Positions 49,518-59,156 of a stretch of DNA of 64,000 nucleotides are shown here, in pieces. Both the position numbers and the translations under genes were made by a program. The notes below the pieces were generated by a model. The model was not told the origin of the DNA, made no database searches, and worked only from the letters and a program-made list of their open reading frames with translations. Source of the DNA: Novosphingobium sp. IK01 (GTDB lineage: Bacteria; Pseudomonadota; Alphaproteobacteria; Sphingomonadales; Sphingomonadaceae); assembly GCF_033242265.1 (NCBI RefSeq), contig NZ_BTFW01000001.1, positions 2,935,001 to 2,999,000 of the forward strand, in the 5' to 3' direction. Position 1 is the first letter of the stretch; every line of letters begins with the position of its first letter.

Positions 49518-49985
49518 ATGTTGAGACGCGCAGGTGCGATGACCGGAATTCTAGCCATTGCATCAGGTGGGGGGCATTGGGACGAACTGATGCTTCTTCG
49601 GTCTGCGTTCGATGGTCGTGACGTTGTCTATGCTACGACCAACTCACAACTTTCGGTTCGCGACGGAATTTCGCATGTCGAAGTTCTGCCCGATTGCAAT
49701 CGCGATCAGGTGATGAATTCGCTGCACTGCCTCTGGGCCAGCCTGCGTCTGGTCTGGCGCTTGCGACCGCGAGTCGTGGTGACGACGGGGGCCTTGCCGG
49801 GCCTGTTCTGCCTGATCGCGGCGCGCCTGCTGGGGGCGCGGACGGTCTGGGTCGACAGCATCGCCAATTCCGACGAACCGTCTCTGAGTGGCCGGGTGGC
49901 GCGTCCGTTCACCTCGCTCTGGTTGACCCAGTGGCCGCATCTGGCCGATGGCAAGGCCATGCTCTATCGCGGCGCGCTCCTGTGA
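49518..49985 (+). CDS. PssD/Alg14-like glycosyltransferase membrane subunit
   Basis: A 155-residue protein beginning ILAIASGGGHWDELMLLRSAF, the glycine-rich start of the Alg14/PssD/Cps14F family, with VVVTTGALPGLFCLIAARLLGARTVWVDS as the characteristic middle block. It forms the membrane-anchoring half of a two-part glycosyltransferase with the next gene (PssE/Alg13-like), to which it is coupled by a four-base overlap (GTGA). In Rhizobium the pair adds glucuronate to the lipid-linked sugar. Start is either 49518 or 49539. Confidence 0.85.
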   Translation: MLRRAGAMTGILAIASGGGHWDELMLLRSAFDGRDVVYATTNSQLSVRDGISHVEVLPDCNRDQVMNSLHCLWASLRLVWRLRPRVVVTTGALPGLFCLIAARLLGARTVWVDSIANSDEPSLSGRVARPFTSLWLTQWPHLADGKAMLYRGALL

Positions 49986-50467
49986 TCCTGGTAACTGTCG
50001 GCACGCAATTGCCGTTCGACCGCCTCATCCGCATGATGGACGAGATGGCCCCGGAATTCGACGAACCGGTGATCGCGCAGATCGGCCGCGCGCACTATGA
50101 ACCGGTGAACATGGAATGGCACCGAGTCATCCCTCCGCTCGAATTCGAGCCGCTGGTCGACCGGGCCAGGGTGATCGTCTCGCATGCCGGGATTGGCACG
50201 ATCCTGACGGCCGAGCGCCATGGGCGCAGCCTGATCCTGTTCCCGCGCGCGGTCGAGATGGGCGAGCATCGCAATGATCACCAGATGGCCACGGCCAGCG
50301 CGATGAGTGGCCGTGAAGGCGTGGCCGTGGCGCGCGATGCAGCCGATCTGCGGCGCCTGATCGCCCATCCGCCACCCCCTGCGCGCCCTTCGCGCGATAT
50401 GGCGGGCCGCGAGGGTGTCTGCGCGGAAATCGCCCGTTTTCTGCAAACCTGCATTGGGCCAGAGTGA
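49982..50467 (+). CDS. PssE/Alg13-like glycosyltransferase catalytic subunit
   Basis: A 161-residue partner of the preceding gene. It opens with GTG (ILVTVGTQLPFDRLIRMMDE) and carries the donor-binding block VIVSHAGIGTILTAERHGRSLILFPRAVEMGEHRNDHQMATA, typical of Alg13/PssE/GT28 C-terminal domains. Together with the PssD-like subunit it should transfer a sugar, plausibly glucuronate from UDP-GlcA made by the UDP-glucose dehydrogenase encoded 1.6 kb away. It overlaps both neighbours. Confidence 0.87.
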   Translation: MILVTVGTQLPFDRLIRMMDEMAPEFDEPVIAQIGRAHYEPVNMEWHRVIPPLEFEPLVDRARVIVSHAGIGTILTAERHGRSLILFPRAVEMGEHRNDHQMATASAMSGREGVAVARDAADLRRLIAHPPPPARPSRDMAGREGVCAEIARFLQTCIGPE

Positions 50468-52089
50468 TGGAAGCCGAATTCAAACCGGACGGGGCGCCCG
50501 AGACCGGGCAGGAGCCGGATATGCCGGCCGGGGAAGGCCCCGGCTTTGCCGTGATGCAGGCGCAAGGCCCAGAGGATGTATCGTCGGATGTCCCGCCGGA
50601 TGGCGGATCTGGGCAGCGGTCGGGAGAGCGTCGGCGGGTCCGTCGCCGCCGATCCGTCGATGGCAGTTCGCGTGATGTCTCTTCCTCGCGGTCGGGCCGT
50701 TCGCGGGACGGCACCTCGCGCGAGAAGGAGAGCCGCACGAAAGAGCCGCGCAGGCGCCGTCATCGCGCCGCGACCACGGCGGCCAGGCCGATCCTCGACA
50801 AAGTGCTCAATGCCGCACTGGTCGGCCTGCTCGCGCTCGTGCTGTTCGGTCCTTACATGACCTATGGCAACACTGTGGCAGGTGGTGGCCAGCTCATTCG
50901 CCAGTTGGGGTATACGCTGGTCGCGGTTGCGGCGATCATTGCCGTGCGCGGGCTGGAAGTGCGCCAGCGCCTCAAGGTCGTGCCCCTGCCCCTGCTGCTG
51001 GCGGTGGGCTGGTGTGGCTTGAGTGTCGCCTGGGCAATCGAACCCTCGATTTCGGTGCGGCGCTTCGTGCTCATGGCCATGACGCTGTGGACGGTGTTCG
51101 TCATCGTGCAGAACATGCGCTGGCCTGCCGTGCTGGCCACGGTGCGGGTGGCGCTGGTGGTCATGCTGGTGCTCAATTATGCAGCGGTTCTGATCGATCC
51201 GGTCCACGCGATCCATGGCGGGGTGGCCGACTTCGACGATACGTTCGTGGGCAGCTGGTATGGCGTGATGGGGCACAAGAACCAGGCGGGTCTGGTCTGC
51301 GCGCTCACCATCGTGTTCTTTGCGTTTGACCGCGGCAAGATACCCCGGATCGCGCAATTCGCGGTTATCGCGGCATCATGCTATTTCATTTGGCGGTCCC
51401 ATTCCAAGACTTCGCTGGGGGTCTGCGCGATGGCCATCGCGCTGGCAGCCTTCTTTTCCTACTATCGCTACCAGTATCGCTCGGCGCTGGTGGGCGGGCT
51501 GGTGGTGGTGGCCACGCTGCTGTTCGGCTTGCAGAACTTCTATCTCCCCGCGATTGGCCACCTGATAAATACCCCGATGACCTTTACCGGGCGTACCGAG
51601 ATCTGGAGCGCGGTCTGGCGCTTCATCGTGGCCCATCCGGTGCTGGGGGCCGGCTATGGCTCGTTCTGGAACATCGGCCCGGCCAGCCCGATTTTTACTT
51701 ATGGTTTCGGCTGGGTGCAGGAGGTGTCCGAGGGCCACAACGGCTATCTCGACCTGCTTGCCGCCATCGGGCCGATCGGCTTCCTGCTGGTGATCGCGGG
51801 GGCCTATGTCGTGCCGATTGTGCGACTGATCGGCTGGCGTCAGGCGCAGCAGGACACCGGCGCTTTGCTGATGGCGATGATGATCTTTATCATCGGCCAC
51901 AACTTCACCGAGAGCAGCCTGTTTGACCGCGACACTATCGGGCAGGTGTTCCTGATGCTGACCGTCGCTGCGATCTGGTCGGTCAATCCGCGCTCGCGCG
52001 CGGCGGAATCGGGGGGAAGCGACCTGTTCGGCTGGGCCAATCGTGACGAGACAGACAGCACGGCGCGCGCGGCTCCGGCGCGGGGCTGA
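50467..52089 (+). CDS. Wzy-type polysaccharide polymerase / O-antigen ligase family membrane protein
   Basis: A 540-residue protein. The first 110 residues are cytoplasmic, rich in Arg, Ser and Asp, and likely disordered. About ten hydrophobic helices follow, with the Wzy_C (O-antigen ligase) signature region SWYGVMGHKNQAGLVCALTIVF and the large-loop block FTGRTEIWSAVWRFIVAHPVLGAGYGSFW ending EGHNGYLDLLAAIGPIG. It should join lipid-linked repeat units in the periplasm. The start overlaps the pssE-like stop by one base. The long basic head is unusual and may be regulatory. Confidence 0.85.
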   Translation: MEAEFKPDGAPETGQEPDMPAGEGPGFAVMQAQGPEDVSSDVPPDGGSGQRSGERRRVRRRRSVDGSSRDVSSSRSGRSRDGTSREKESRTKEPRRRRHRAATTAARPILDKVLNAALVGLLALVLFGPYMTYGNTVAGGGQLIRQLGYTLVAVAAIIAVRGLEVRQRLKVVPLPLLLAVGWCGLSVAWAIEPSISVRRFVLMAMTLWTVFVIVQNMRWPAVLATVRVALVVMLVLNYAAVLIDPVHAIHGGVADFDDTFVGSWYGVMGHKNQAGLVCALTIVFFAFDRGKIPRIAQFAVIAASCYFIWRSHSKTSLGVCAMAIALAAFFSYYRYQYRSALVGGLVVVATLLFGLQNFYLPAIGHLINTPMTFTGRTEIWSAVWRFIVAHPVLGAGYGSFWNIGPASPIFTYGFGWVQEVSEGHNGYLDLLAAIGPIGFLLVIAGAYVVPIVRLIGWRQAQQDTGALLMAMMIFIIGHNFTESSLFDRDTIGQVFLMLTVAAIWSVNPRSRAAESGGSDLFGWANRDETDSTARAAPARG

Positions 52090-52098
52090 GCGCCAGCC

Positions 52099-53175
52099 AT
52101 GCGCATCTGCCTGATCGGCGGTTCGCCCGCCCAGCCCGGTGGCCTCGAAGCCTTCTGCGACCGGGTCGCTGCCGCGGCACGCGGGGCTGACGATCTCGCG
52201 ATTACCCAGTTTTCGACCAATACAGCCTATCGTCCGCTGCGCTCCATGGCCTTGCTGCCCTGGCGGCTGGTGGCCTTGCGCCGGGCCTTGCGCGGGTGCG
52301 ATCTGGCCTGGGTTCAGGTCAGCAATCTGCCCGAGGCCTACTACGTCGTGCTGGCGCGACTGGCCGGGGGCAGGGTTCTGGTCACGCCCCATTTTGGCGC
52401 CAACAGCAAGCTGGTCACGCATCGGGTGGTCCGTCCGGTGGTGCATGCGCTGCTGGGACGGGCGCATCGCATGGCCTTGCTGTTTGCGGGGCAGGAGGCT
52501 GAAATCGGTCTGCCCGTTCGCGTGCCGGTTTCGGTTCTGGGGTCGTTTCTGCCTGCAAATGCCTTTGTAGCCGGGGGGCAGGCGGTGTCGGGTGCCCCTC
52601 TGCGGCTGATCCATGCCGCCCGGTTTTCCGCTGCCAAGGGCACGCTGCGCATGCTTGAGGTCTGCGCCCGTCTGGCGCGGGCAGGGGTACCGTTTCGGGC
52701 GCGCCTGATCGGGCGGGGGGACCCGGAAACAATGGCGCAGATCGAGCGCATGATTGCCGCCGAAGGATTGGGGGCCAGCGTGGAGCTGACTGGCTGGCTT
52801 GACGAAGCGGCCCTGCAACAGGCCCTGCGCGAGGCCGATGTGCTGGTTCATCTCTCGATGATCGATAGCTTCCCGCTGATCGTGCTCGAAGCTCTGGCGG
52901 CAGGGACCCTGCCGCTGGTCTGGCCGATGGCCGGGGTCGAGGCGATGTTGGAAGGGGTGGCCGGGTTGGAAGGGCGCGGCGGGATGGTGGTCGATCCGGC
53001 CGATCCGGTGTCTTCGGGCTTTGCCCTGTTGACCACAGGCTCGCCCGATGAGCTGCGCGCGCGGGGGGAGGCGGTCGGGAAGGCGGCGCGCGCGACTTTT
53101 GGCTGGCCGGCCATGCTGGACCGCTTGCGAACGATAGCGGCCGCTACGCTGGAACGCCCGGCACGGCGGGGGTGA
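52099..53175 (+). CDS. Glycosyltransferase family 4 protein
   Basis: A 358-residue GT-B glycosyltransferase. The N-terminal acceptor domain starts MRICLIGGSPAQPGGLEAFCDRVA. The donor domain has LRLIHAARFSAAKGTLRMLEVCARL, VELTGWLDEAALQQALREADVLVHLSMIDSFPLIVLEALAAGTLPLVWPMAG with the GT4 E-x7-E-like motif. The sugar is unknown. It follows wzy by ten bases and overlaps the convergent GT2 gene by 32 bases. Confidence 0.88.
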   Translation: MRICLIGGSPAQPGGLEAFCDRVAAAARGADDLAITQFSTNTAYRPLRSMALLPWRLVALRRALRGCDLAWVQVSNLPEAYYVVLARLAGGRVLVTPHFGANSKLVTHRVVRPVVHALLGRAHRMALLFAGQEAEIGLPVRVPVSVLGSFLPANAFVAGGQAVSGAPLRLIHAARFSAAKGTLRMLEVCARLARAGVPFRARLIGRGDPETMAQIERMIAAEGLGASVELTGWLDEAALQQALREADVLVHLSMIDSFPLIVLEALAAGTLPLVWPMAGVEAMLEGVAGLEGRGGMVVDPADPVSSGFALLTTGSPDELRARGEAVGKAARATFGWPAMLDRLRTIAAATLERPARRG

Positions 53176-54172
53176 TCTCGCGGGCCTCGACGCCGCTTGC
53201 AGGATCGCGCTGACGGCGGGCGAGACCGCCGATCATGGCCAGCGCGGTCAGGTTCCATTGGCAGAACGAGTAGATCCCCAGCCGCAGCGAGCGCCGCCGC
53301 AGGCTCAGGAACAGCACCGGCAATGCGACCAGTGCGACCAGTGCCGGGCCTTGTCCGGCCCCTGCTCCTGTCAGGGCGAGGCCCAGTCCGAGCCCCCACC
53401 AGCCCACGATCACGCCGCCCACGCGCACCGGCGTGAGCTGGCGGAGCACCCGGCCACAGTGCGGATGCCCGAGGGCCGCGCGCAGGACTTGCCCGGCCCC
53501 GCTCATCCGTCCGGAGGAAAAGCGCCGCCAGAGCAGGCGATAGCCGCTGGTGGCATGGCCGGTATGCTCGACCGCCGGACGGTCGATCCGCGCGAGGCTC
53601 CACCCTGCCGCGCCGAGACGGGCGGCAAGGTCGAATTCCTCAAACGATTGCAGGTTGGCATTGGCAAAATAGCCCAGCGCGCGGATGGCCGCGGTGCGGT
53701 AGAGGCCGCCCCCGTCGAGCCGGTCGACCGGTCCCTCGCGGCGGTGTGCCTCGTGGGCCATGGCGGCCTGCCGGATCTGGAATTCCTCGTTGGCGATCAG
53801 GGTCTCGATCACCGTTCCGCCAACGCCCGCACAGCCGGGATGGGCTTCGAGATAGGTGAGCGCGGGTGCCAGAAAATCCTCGCGCAGGCGCATGTCGCCA
53901 TCCATCAGGTAGAAATAGGGGGTGTCCACACCTTGGTAGGCAAGCTGGGCGCCCGCCCCGCACGAGCGTTGTTCCCGATGGGCGAGGGTCAGGATGCGCA
54001 AGGGCGCGGTCGCGGCAAGGCTCCGGGCGATGGCCAGCGTGGCATCGCGCGATCCGCAATCGGCCAGCACGACCCGGCCGCCCAGCGGTGCGACCGCGCG
54101 CAGCGCTGTTTCGAGCGCGGCGCGGATATGGGCTTCCTCGTCGAGGGCCTTGATAGCCACGGTGACTGTCAT
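53144..54172 (-). CDS. Glycosyltransferase family 2 protein
   Basis: A 342-residue GT-A transferase: VTVAIKALDEEAHIRAALETAL start, RVVLADCGSRDATLAIA, and the DxD metal-binding motif in FYLMDGDMRLRED. The ED-type region is FEEFDLAARLGAAGW. Two hydrophobic helices close the protein (about 245-295). It would add one sugar on the cytoplasmic face. The last gene of the minus-strand arm running from the Wza-like gene to here, it starts ten bases after the flippase stop. Confidence 0.88.
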   Translation of the reverse strand: MTVTVAIKALDEEAHIRAALETALRAVAPLGGRVVLADCGSRDATLAIARSLAATAPLRILTLAHREQRSCGAGAQLAYQGVDTPYFYLMDGDMRLREDFLAPALTYLEAHPGCAGVGGTVIETLIANEEFQIRQAAMAHEAHRREGPVDRLDGGGLYRTAAIRALGYFANANLQSFEEFDLAARLGAAGWSLARIDRPAVEHTGHATSGYRLLWRRFSSGRMSGAGQVLRAALGHPHCGRVLRQLTPVRVGGVIVGWWGLGLGLALTGAGAGQGPALVALVALPVLFLSLRRRSLRLGIYSFCQWNLTALAMIGGLARRQRDPASGVEAREITPAVPGVPA

Positions 54173-54182
54173 GAAGAAACCG

Positions 54183-55466
54183 TCATGCAGGCTCTCCTTG
54201 CTGTCTTGCCCCCTGTTGCCGCGCCACAACGCGGCCATGGGCGCGCAGCAGCAGCAGGGCCGAGAGGCCTTCACCCAGACAGATGGCCAGAATCGTCCAT
54301 TCGGGCGGGGCCATCAGCACCAGCAGGAGCGAGCCTGCCAGACTGAGCGGAGCCCCGAGGATACGGGGCCAGGCCAAGTCTGAAAAGGCCCCGCGTGCCT
54401 GCATTTCGACCGCTTCGGGCAAATAGAGGCAGCGGATGAGCATGGCAGTCGTCCACAGCCACCCGGCCACGCGCAAGGCATGCAGGTCGTACTGGTCGTG
54501 AAACAGCAGGTGGGGCCAGCCATGGAGCGCGGCCCAGGTCAGCCCCACTGTGGCCAGCCAGCCGGCAAGGGCAACCGCACGGAACAGGCGGCGGGTGGCG
54601 ATCAGGCGCGCGCGGTCACCGGGGCCGCACAGCCGGGCCATGCGCGCGCGTTCGAGTTCGCTCAGCGCATTGAGCGCGACCGTCCCCGGTTTGGAAAGGA
54701 CCGTGCTGGCCGCAACCGCGGCAAAGCCGCCGGGCCCGGCAATCGCGGTCACGATGTAGCTATGGGCATTGCCCGTGGTTTCGGTGGCGATCAGTCCGAT
54801 CAGCGACCATGCCGCGCCCTCGCGCCAGATCCGCCGGTATTCCCCCAGGCAGGCCCGCGTGGGGCCTTGCGCCAGCGCTTGGGGCAGCAGACGCAGCAAG
54901 GGCAGCAGGCCGAGCAGATGCCCCGCCATGAGGATGCCCAGCACGAGGTGAAGATCCTGCCGGTGCAGGAGGGTAAGTGTCGTGGTCAGCGTCAGTACGC
55001 AGGCCGTATAGAGCAGGTCGGAGCCCACGATCCGGGTCTGGCGGTTCTCGCTGTAGCCCGCCACGCGCAAAAACTGGCGAATGCCCCCCGCCGCCACCAG
55101 CACCGCATAGACGAGGCTTTCGGCAAGTTTTGCACCAATCAGCAGTGCGACCGCCAGCGAAAGCAGCGCGCAGACCAGTGCAAAGAGCGGCTGGAGCCGT
55201 ACCACGGCCTGACTGGAGATTTGCGCCCGTGTGCTGTCGGGATGGGCCAGCAGGCTGGCCAGTGGCGCCGAAAACAGCGCGCCGCCCAGTCCCCAGACCA
55301 GTTGACTCACGATCATCAGGAACGAGAAGCGCGCAAAGTCGGCGGGCGGCATGCGCCCGAGCAAGGCCAGGGTCAGAACGAACTGGGCCCCCGAACTGCC
55401 CGCTGTTCCGGCCAGCGCGGCGCCGTAGCGGGCCAGATCGCCCAGACTGTGGTGTGGCCTGCTCAT
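54183..55466 (-). CDS. Wzx-like polysaccharide flippase
   Basis: A 427-residue, very hydrophobic protein with about 12 predicted helices in the pattern of polysaccharide-transport MATE-like flippases (YGAALAGTAGSSGAQFVLTLALLG at the start, and paired helices with positive inside loops). It should translocate the undecaprenyl-linked repeat unit. No sharply conserved motif identifies it, so the call rests on topology and its place between glycosyltransferase and Wzc. The start at 55466 has a weak ribosome binding site; 55505 is an alternative. Confidence 0.72.
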   Translation of the reverse strand: MSRPHHSLGDLARYGAALAGTAGSSGAQFVLTLALLGRMPPADFARFSFLMIVSQLVWGLGGALFSAPLASLLAHPDSTRAQISSQAVVRLQPLFALVCALLSLAVALLIGAKLAESLVYAVLVAAGGIRQFLRVAGYSENRQTRIVGSDLLYTACVLTLTTTLTLLHRQDLHLVLGILMAGHLLGLLPLLRLLPQALAQGPTRACLGEYRRIWREGAAWSLIGLIATETTGNAHSYIVTAIAGPGGFAAVAASTVLSKPGTVALNALSELERARMARLCGPGDRARLIATRRLFRAVALAGWLATVGLTWAALHGWPHLLFHDQYDLHALRVAGWLWTTAMLIRCLYLPEAVEMQARGAFSDLAWPRILGAPLSLAGSLLLVLMAPPEWTILAICLGEGLSALLLLRAHGRVVARQQGARQQGEPA

Positions 55467-55538
55467 GGGAGAGCGGGGGCTGCCTGTGGAAAGCAGGCCC
55501 CGCATCCTCTGGCTGCTGGGTCAGGTTCCTTCCGGGCC

Positions 55539-57665
55539 TCAGGCCTTGGCGTCGTTGTAATAGCTCGAATAGCGGTTGAGGTAGTAATAACCCGAGGCCA
55601 GCATTTCCGAGTTTTCGGACACCGCGTTGACGAGCACGCCGGCAGGCGGCTTGCCGATGTCCTGAAGCGCGTCGAGCGCGCTGCGGGCCGCCGAAAGCGG
55701 GGTGGAGTTCCACTTGATCACGAAGATCACCACGTCGGCCAGCGCGGCCAGATAGCGGCCATCGGCCAGGCCCACGATCGGGGGAAGGTCGAGCACGACC
55801 TGATCGAAGTTGGCGCGCGCCCACTCGACCAGCTTGGCCATCCGCTCGGTGTCGAACAGGTTGGTGGCGCTGAAATAGGGGGCGTTGACCAGGATCATCG
55901 CGAGCGGATCGTCGTCACGCGCGGGGATCAGGATGTCCTCGATCTCGGCCTGGCCGCGCAAGTATTCGGTCAGGCCATGTTCGCGCGCGGGAATGCCCGA
56001 GGCACCGGGCAGCGCGGCGCGGCGCACGTCGCAATCGATGATCAGCGTGCGGCGACCGGTGTCGGCGAGCGAGCGGGCAAAGGCGAGCGACGAGGTGGTC
56101 TTGCCTTCGGCCGGGAGCGACGAGGTGAAGGCGATGACCGGGGAATCCTCGGGCCACCCGCGCGAGCCGAACAGGCCGGTGCGTGCGATGCGGAAGGATT
56201 CGGCATAGATCGAGGTCGGCTTGCCGACGATCAGCGAGGCCGGACGCGGATCGCTGACCGAAGGCACCGCCGTCAGCAGGCGCAGGCCAAGCTTCTTCTC
56301 GATGTCGTCGGTGCTGCGCACCGATCCCGAGAGCATTTCTTGCACCGCGATGGTCGCCGCGCCCGCCATGATCCCGAGCATGGCGGCCAGCACGAGGAAC
56401 AGCGGACGGTTGGGCGAGGCCGGGTCCTGCGGCGGGATCGCGTGATCGACGATGGTCGCCGACGACATCGAGTTCTGCGCCGATTGCAGGCTGGTCTGGG
56501 CGTCCGTGCTCAGCTGCTTGTAGAGATCGCGCTTGGCGTCGGCTTCGCGGTCGAGCGCATTGGCTTCCACGCTGGCCTGGGCCTGGTCCTTGCGGACGTG
56601 GTCGATCTGGCCCAGCGCACCGCGCAGGCTGTCGGCACGGGCCTGGGCCGAAACGGCCGCCGAGCCGAGCGCCGAGATGATCTTATGGCTTTCCGAGGCG
56701 ATCTGGGCGTCGATATCGGCGAGGCTGGCGTTGCTCTGCCGGGCGGTGGGATGCAGCGGGCCATAGTTGGCGTTGGCCGTGGTCTGCATCTGCACGATCT
56801 GCGCGCGCTGGGCTTTCAACTGGGTGACGGCCGGCGAATCGAGTACGGCCTGGACCGAGCCGGAACCATGGCGCCGGGCCTGTTCGAGCGCGGCCTGATA
56901 CTGGGCGCGGGCCGCAGCGGCCGTCGATTCCGCATCGGCAAGGCTGCCAGCCAGCGCGGGGACCTCCTGGTCGGCGAGCGTTCCGGCATAGTTGCCGGCA
57001 GCCGCCGAACTGACGGTCAGGCCATTGGCGGCCTTGAACCGGGCGGCGGCATCGTCGGCTTCGCTGATCTGCTTGCTCAACTTTGTGAGCTGCTGCTGAT
57101 ACCACTCGGCCTGGGCGCTCGCGACGCTGGTGCGCGTGCCCACGGCCCCCTTGATGTAGTGCTCGGAAAAGGCATTGGCGATCTGCGCGGCCTTGACCGG
57201 ATCGTGGTTCTTGTAGCTCACGTCGAGCACATAGGTCTGCTGTTCGCGGGTGACGGTCAGGTTGCGCAGCAGGGTGTTGGCGACAACGACACGCAAATCG
57301 TCCTGGCTGAGCGGGACACTGGTCTTGGCCAGTTCGGGATCCTTGGTCAGTTGCAGGTCGTCGACCACGCTCTTGGCCAGGCCCAGCGAATAGAACGCGG
57401 CCACTTCGGTCTGGATCGCCTCGTCGGTCAGGCCGGTCTTGATCTCGCCCGTCTGCGAGGCAACCGGGTCGCGGGTGGGATCGATGCGGATGTGCGAGAT
57501 GGCGACATATTGCGCGGGCAAGGCGAACACGAGCGCGCCGATCCCAACGAAGCAGGTTGCCGAAACGGCGAAGAAGATTTTCTTGCGCCTCGAAAAAACG
57601 TCACGCGCGCGCAAGATGATCTCGGCCAGCGTCGACTCGTCCTGTTGGGCAATTGCGATTTCCAT
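55539..57665 (-). CDS. Wzc-type tyrosine autokinase / polysaccharide co-polymerase
   Basis: A 708-residue BY-kinase. An N-terminal Wzz domain is flanked by helices at about 30-52 and 420-440, with a long periplasmic coiled coil between. The cytoplasmic kinase has Walker A SLPAEGKTTSS, Walker A' LIIDCDVRR and Walker B QVVLDLPPI. The tyrosine-rich C-terminal tail holds six tyrosines in its last 17 residues. It controls chain length and export by cycles of autophosphorylation. The phosphatase partner usually encoded nearby is absent; a metallophosphoesterase at 48569 is the only phosphatase in the window. Confidence 0.93.
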   Translation of the reverse strand: MEIAIAQQDESTLAEIILRARDVFSRRKKIFFAVSATCFVGIGALVFALPAQYVAISHIRIDPTRDPVASQTGEIKTGLTDEAIQTEVAAFYSLGLAKSVVDDLQLTKDPELAKTSVPLSQDDLRVVVANTLLRNLTVTREQQTYVLDVSYKNHDPVKAAQIANAFSEHYIKGAVGTRTSVASAQAEWYQQQLTKLSKQISEADDAAARFKAANGLTVSSAAAGNYAGTLADQEVPALAGSLADAESTAAAARAQYQAALEQARRHGSGSVQAVLDSPAVTQLKAQRAQIVQMQTTANANYGPLHPTARQSNASLADIDAQIASESHKIISALGSAAVSAQARADSLRGALGQIDHVRKDQAQASVEANALDREADAKRDLYKQLSTDAQTSLQSAQNSMSSATIVDHAIPPQDPASPNRPLFLVLAAMLGIMAGAATIAVQEMLSGSVRSTDDIEKKLGLRLLTAVPSVSDPRPASLIVGKPTSIYAESFRIARTGLFGSRGWPEDSPVIAFTSSLPAEGKTTSSLAFARSLADTGRRTLIIDCDVRRAALPGASGIPAREHGLTEYLRGQAEIEDILIPARDDDPLAMILVNAPYFSATNLFDTERMAKLVEWARANFDQVVLDLPPIVGLADGRYLAALADVVIFVIKWNSTPLSAARSALDALQDIGKPPAGVLVNAVSENSEMLASGYYYLNRYSSYYNDAKA

Positions 57666-57701
57666 GTCGGGCCTGCTCAGCTTGATGTGTCTGGTGCGGA
57701 T

Positions 57702-59156
57702 TTAAAGTTTGAACGTGGCGGAAAGACCGCCATTGGTTTCCTGAATGACGTAATCGGTCGAGAAACTGGTGGTATGACGTCTGGACAGGACCAGCCGCGC
57801 GCCCAGTTCCCAGTTCGGGGAGACCAGCAGGCGCCCGCTGAAAGCCAGGCTCTGGATCCGGCTGACTTGCGTGGCCAGCAGGTAATTCTGGCGCAGGGTG
57901 TTGCCGTCCACGTTGAAGATCAGGTTGCGTCGCGGCTCATAGCTGGCGCGCACATGCAGCGAATCCTGCATGAGCGGGGAGGAGTCGATCAGGCGGGCTT
58001 CCGACATGCGGTGCATCGCCTCGACCGTCAGCGTGGTGAATGCTGAAGGGAAGATCTCGACACGCCCCTCGACACTCGCCCGCCCGACCGCAGGTAGCCC
58101 CAGCCCTGAAAAATTGCGCCGGGCATAGCCGCCAGCCACAGTGACACGGGCCAGTCCCTGCAACTCCCAACGCAGACCCGCGACGCCACGAACGCTCGAA
58201 AAGTTGCTGGTTGTCAGCGATGGGCTGAGCAACTGGTAGTAATTGAAATGGGCGTAAAGCCCCTGCACGAAGAAGGTCAGGTCCGGTACCGGGCTGTATT
58301 CCAGTTGTCCGTTGAGGCGCACCACATTGTGATTGCGGTTCGACTGGTCGGACGCGCTGCCATCGCTCAGCAGGATGCGCTGGAAGTCGAGATTGTAGAA
58401 TTCGACCCCGGCAGAAGCCTTGGCCTTGCCCATCGCATATGCGAGGCCAGCCAGAGCCGTTTTCTGCCGAATGATGGCGACCGAGGCTGCGACGTTGCTC
58501 AGTTCGCCCGAGAAGCGGTTGAGCGCGATCTGCTCGGCCGAGACTTGCCCCGTAGCCGAGAGCGCGCTGGTCAGATTGAGGGCTCCGGAAGCCGACAGCG
58601 TCCAGCGGTTTTCATTGCGGCGGGCATGCCCGATGTAGCGCGCAAAATCACCGTCCGCGACCAGACCGATCCAGTGGCGTGACCAGTTCGAATAGGCCTG
58701 AACCGAGGGGCTGATCGTCACGAACGGCGTGGCAATGGCACCCGTTTCACTCTGGAAAGCGTTGGACGTGGAGGCAACTTCGGTGCCCAGCTTGGGCATG
58801 ATCGTGAAGGAACCAGCCTTGATGCCATTGGCCGCCCACGGGCTGCCGTCCCCGTTTTCGGTGACCCCCAACTGGCGGTATACCTGGAAGCCATTGGGAT
58901 AATCGGCATCGACCAGCAGGGATTCGGACACGACCTGGGCATGCGCGGGCAAGGCTGCTCCTGCACAAAGCAGGGCGCCCAGACCGGCCAGAAGGCCGGT
59001 CCGACGCGAAGCGCCAGCCCGCAAGGACGGGGTTGAAACTGGCCTTTTTTTGCCTGCGTGCCGTTCTCTGCTCGCCAAAACCGCTGCCGATGGCTGCGAC
59101 AATGACGTCAGGATGCCGCAAGCCGCAAGGCGGCCCGGCTCAGAAATAGCGCTCAC
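57702..59156 (-). CDS. Outer-membrane beta-barrel protein of the exopolysaccharide cluster (BBP2-like)
   Basis: A protein of up to 484 residues with a signal peptide (RTGLLAGLGALLCAGAALPAHAQ) and then regular amphipathic strands to the C-terminus (GGLSATFKL). It resembles the putative-beta-barrel-porin-2 proteins that accompany Wza and Wzc in sphingomonad and Xanthomonas-type clusters and may form or assist the outer-membrane channel. The true start is uncertain: the GTG at 59156 overlaps the upstream gene by 17 bases and leaves a long pre-signal segment, so a start nearer the signal peptide is possible. Confidence 0.75.
   Translation of the reverse strand: MSAISEPGRLAACGILTSLSQPSAAVLASRERHAGKKRPVSTPSLRAGASRRTGLLAGLGALLCAGAALPAHAQVVSESLLVDADYPNGFQVYRQLGVTENGDGSPWAANGIKAGSFTIMPKLGTEVASTSNAFQSETGAIATPFVTISPSVQAYSNWSRHWIGLVADGDFARYIGHARRNENRWTLSASGALNLTSALSATGQVSAEQIALNRFSGELSNVAASVAIIRQKTALAGLAYAMGKAKASAGVEFYNLDFQRILLSDGSASDQSNRNHNVVRLNGQLEYSPVPDLTFFVQGLYAHFNYYQLLSPSLTTSNFSSVRGVAGLRWELQGLARVTVAGGYARRNFSGLGLPAVGRASVEGRVEIFPSAFTTLTVEAMHRMSEARLIDSSPLMQDSLHVRASYEPRRNLIFNVDGNTLRQNYLLATQVSRIQSLAFSGRLLVSPNWELGARLVLSRRHTTSFSTDYVIQETNGGLSATFKL

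Noticed and set aside
54480..58046. 1188-codon plus-strand frame, the longest in the window
   Set aside because: It lies opposite Wzx, Wzc and the outer-membrane barrel gene, all with diagnostic features; long antisense frames are expected at this GC content.
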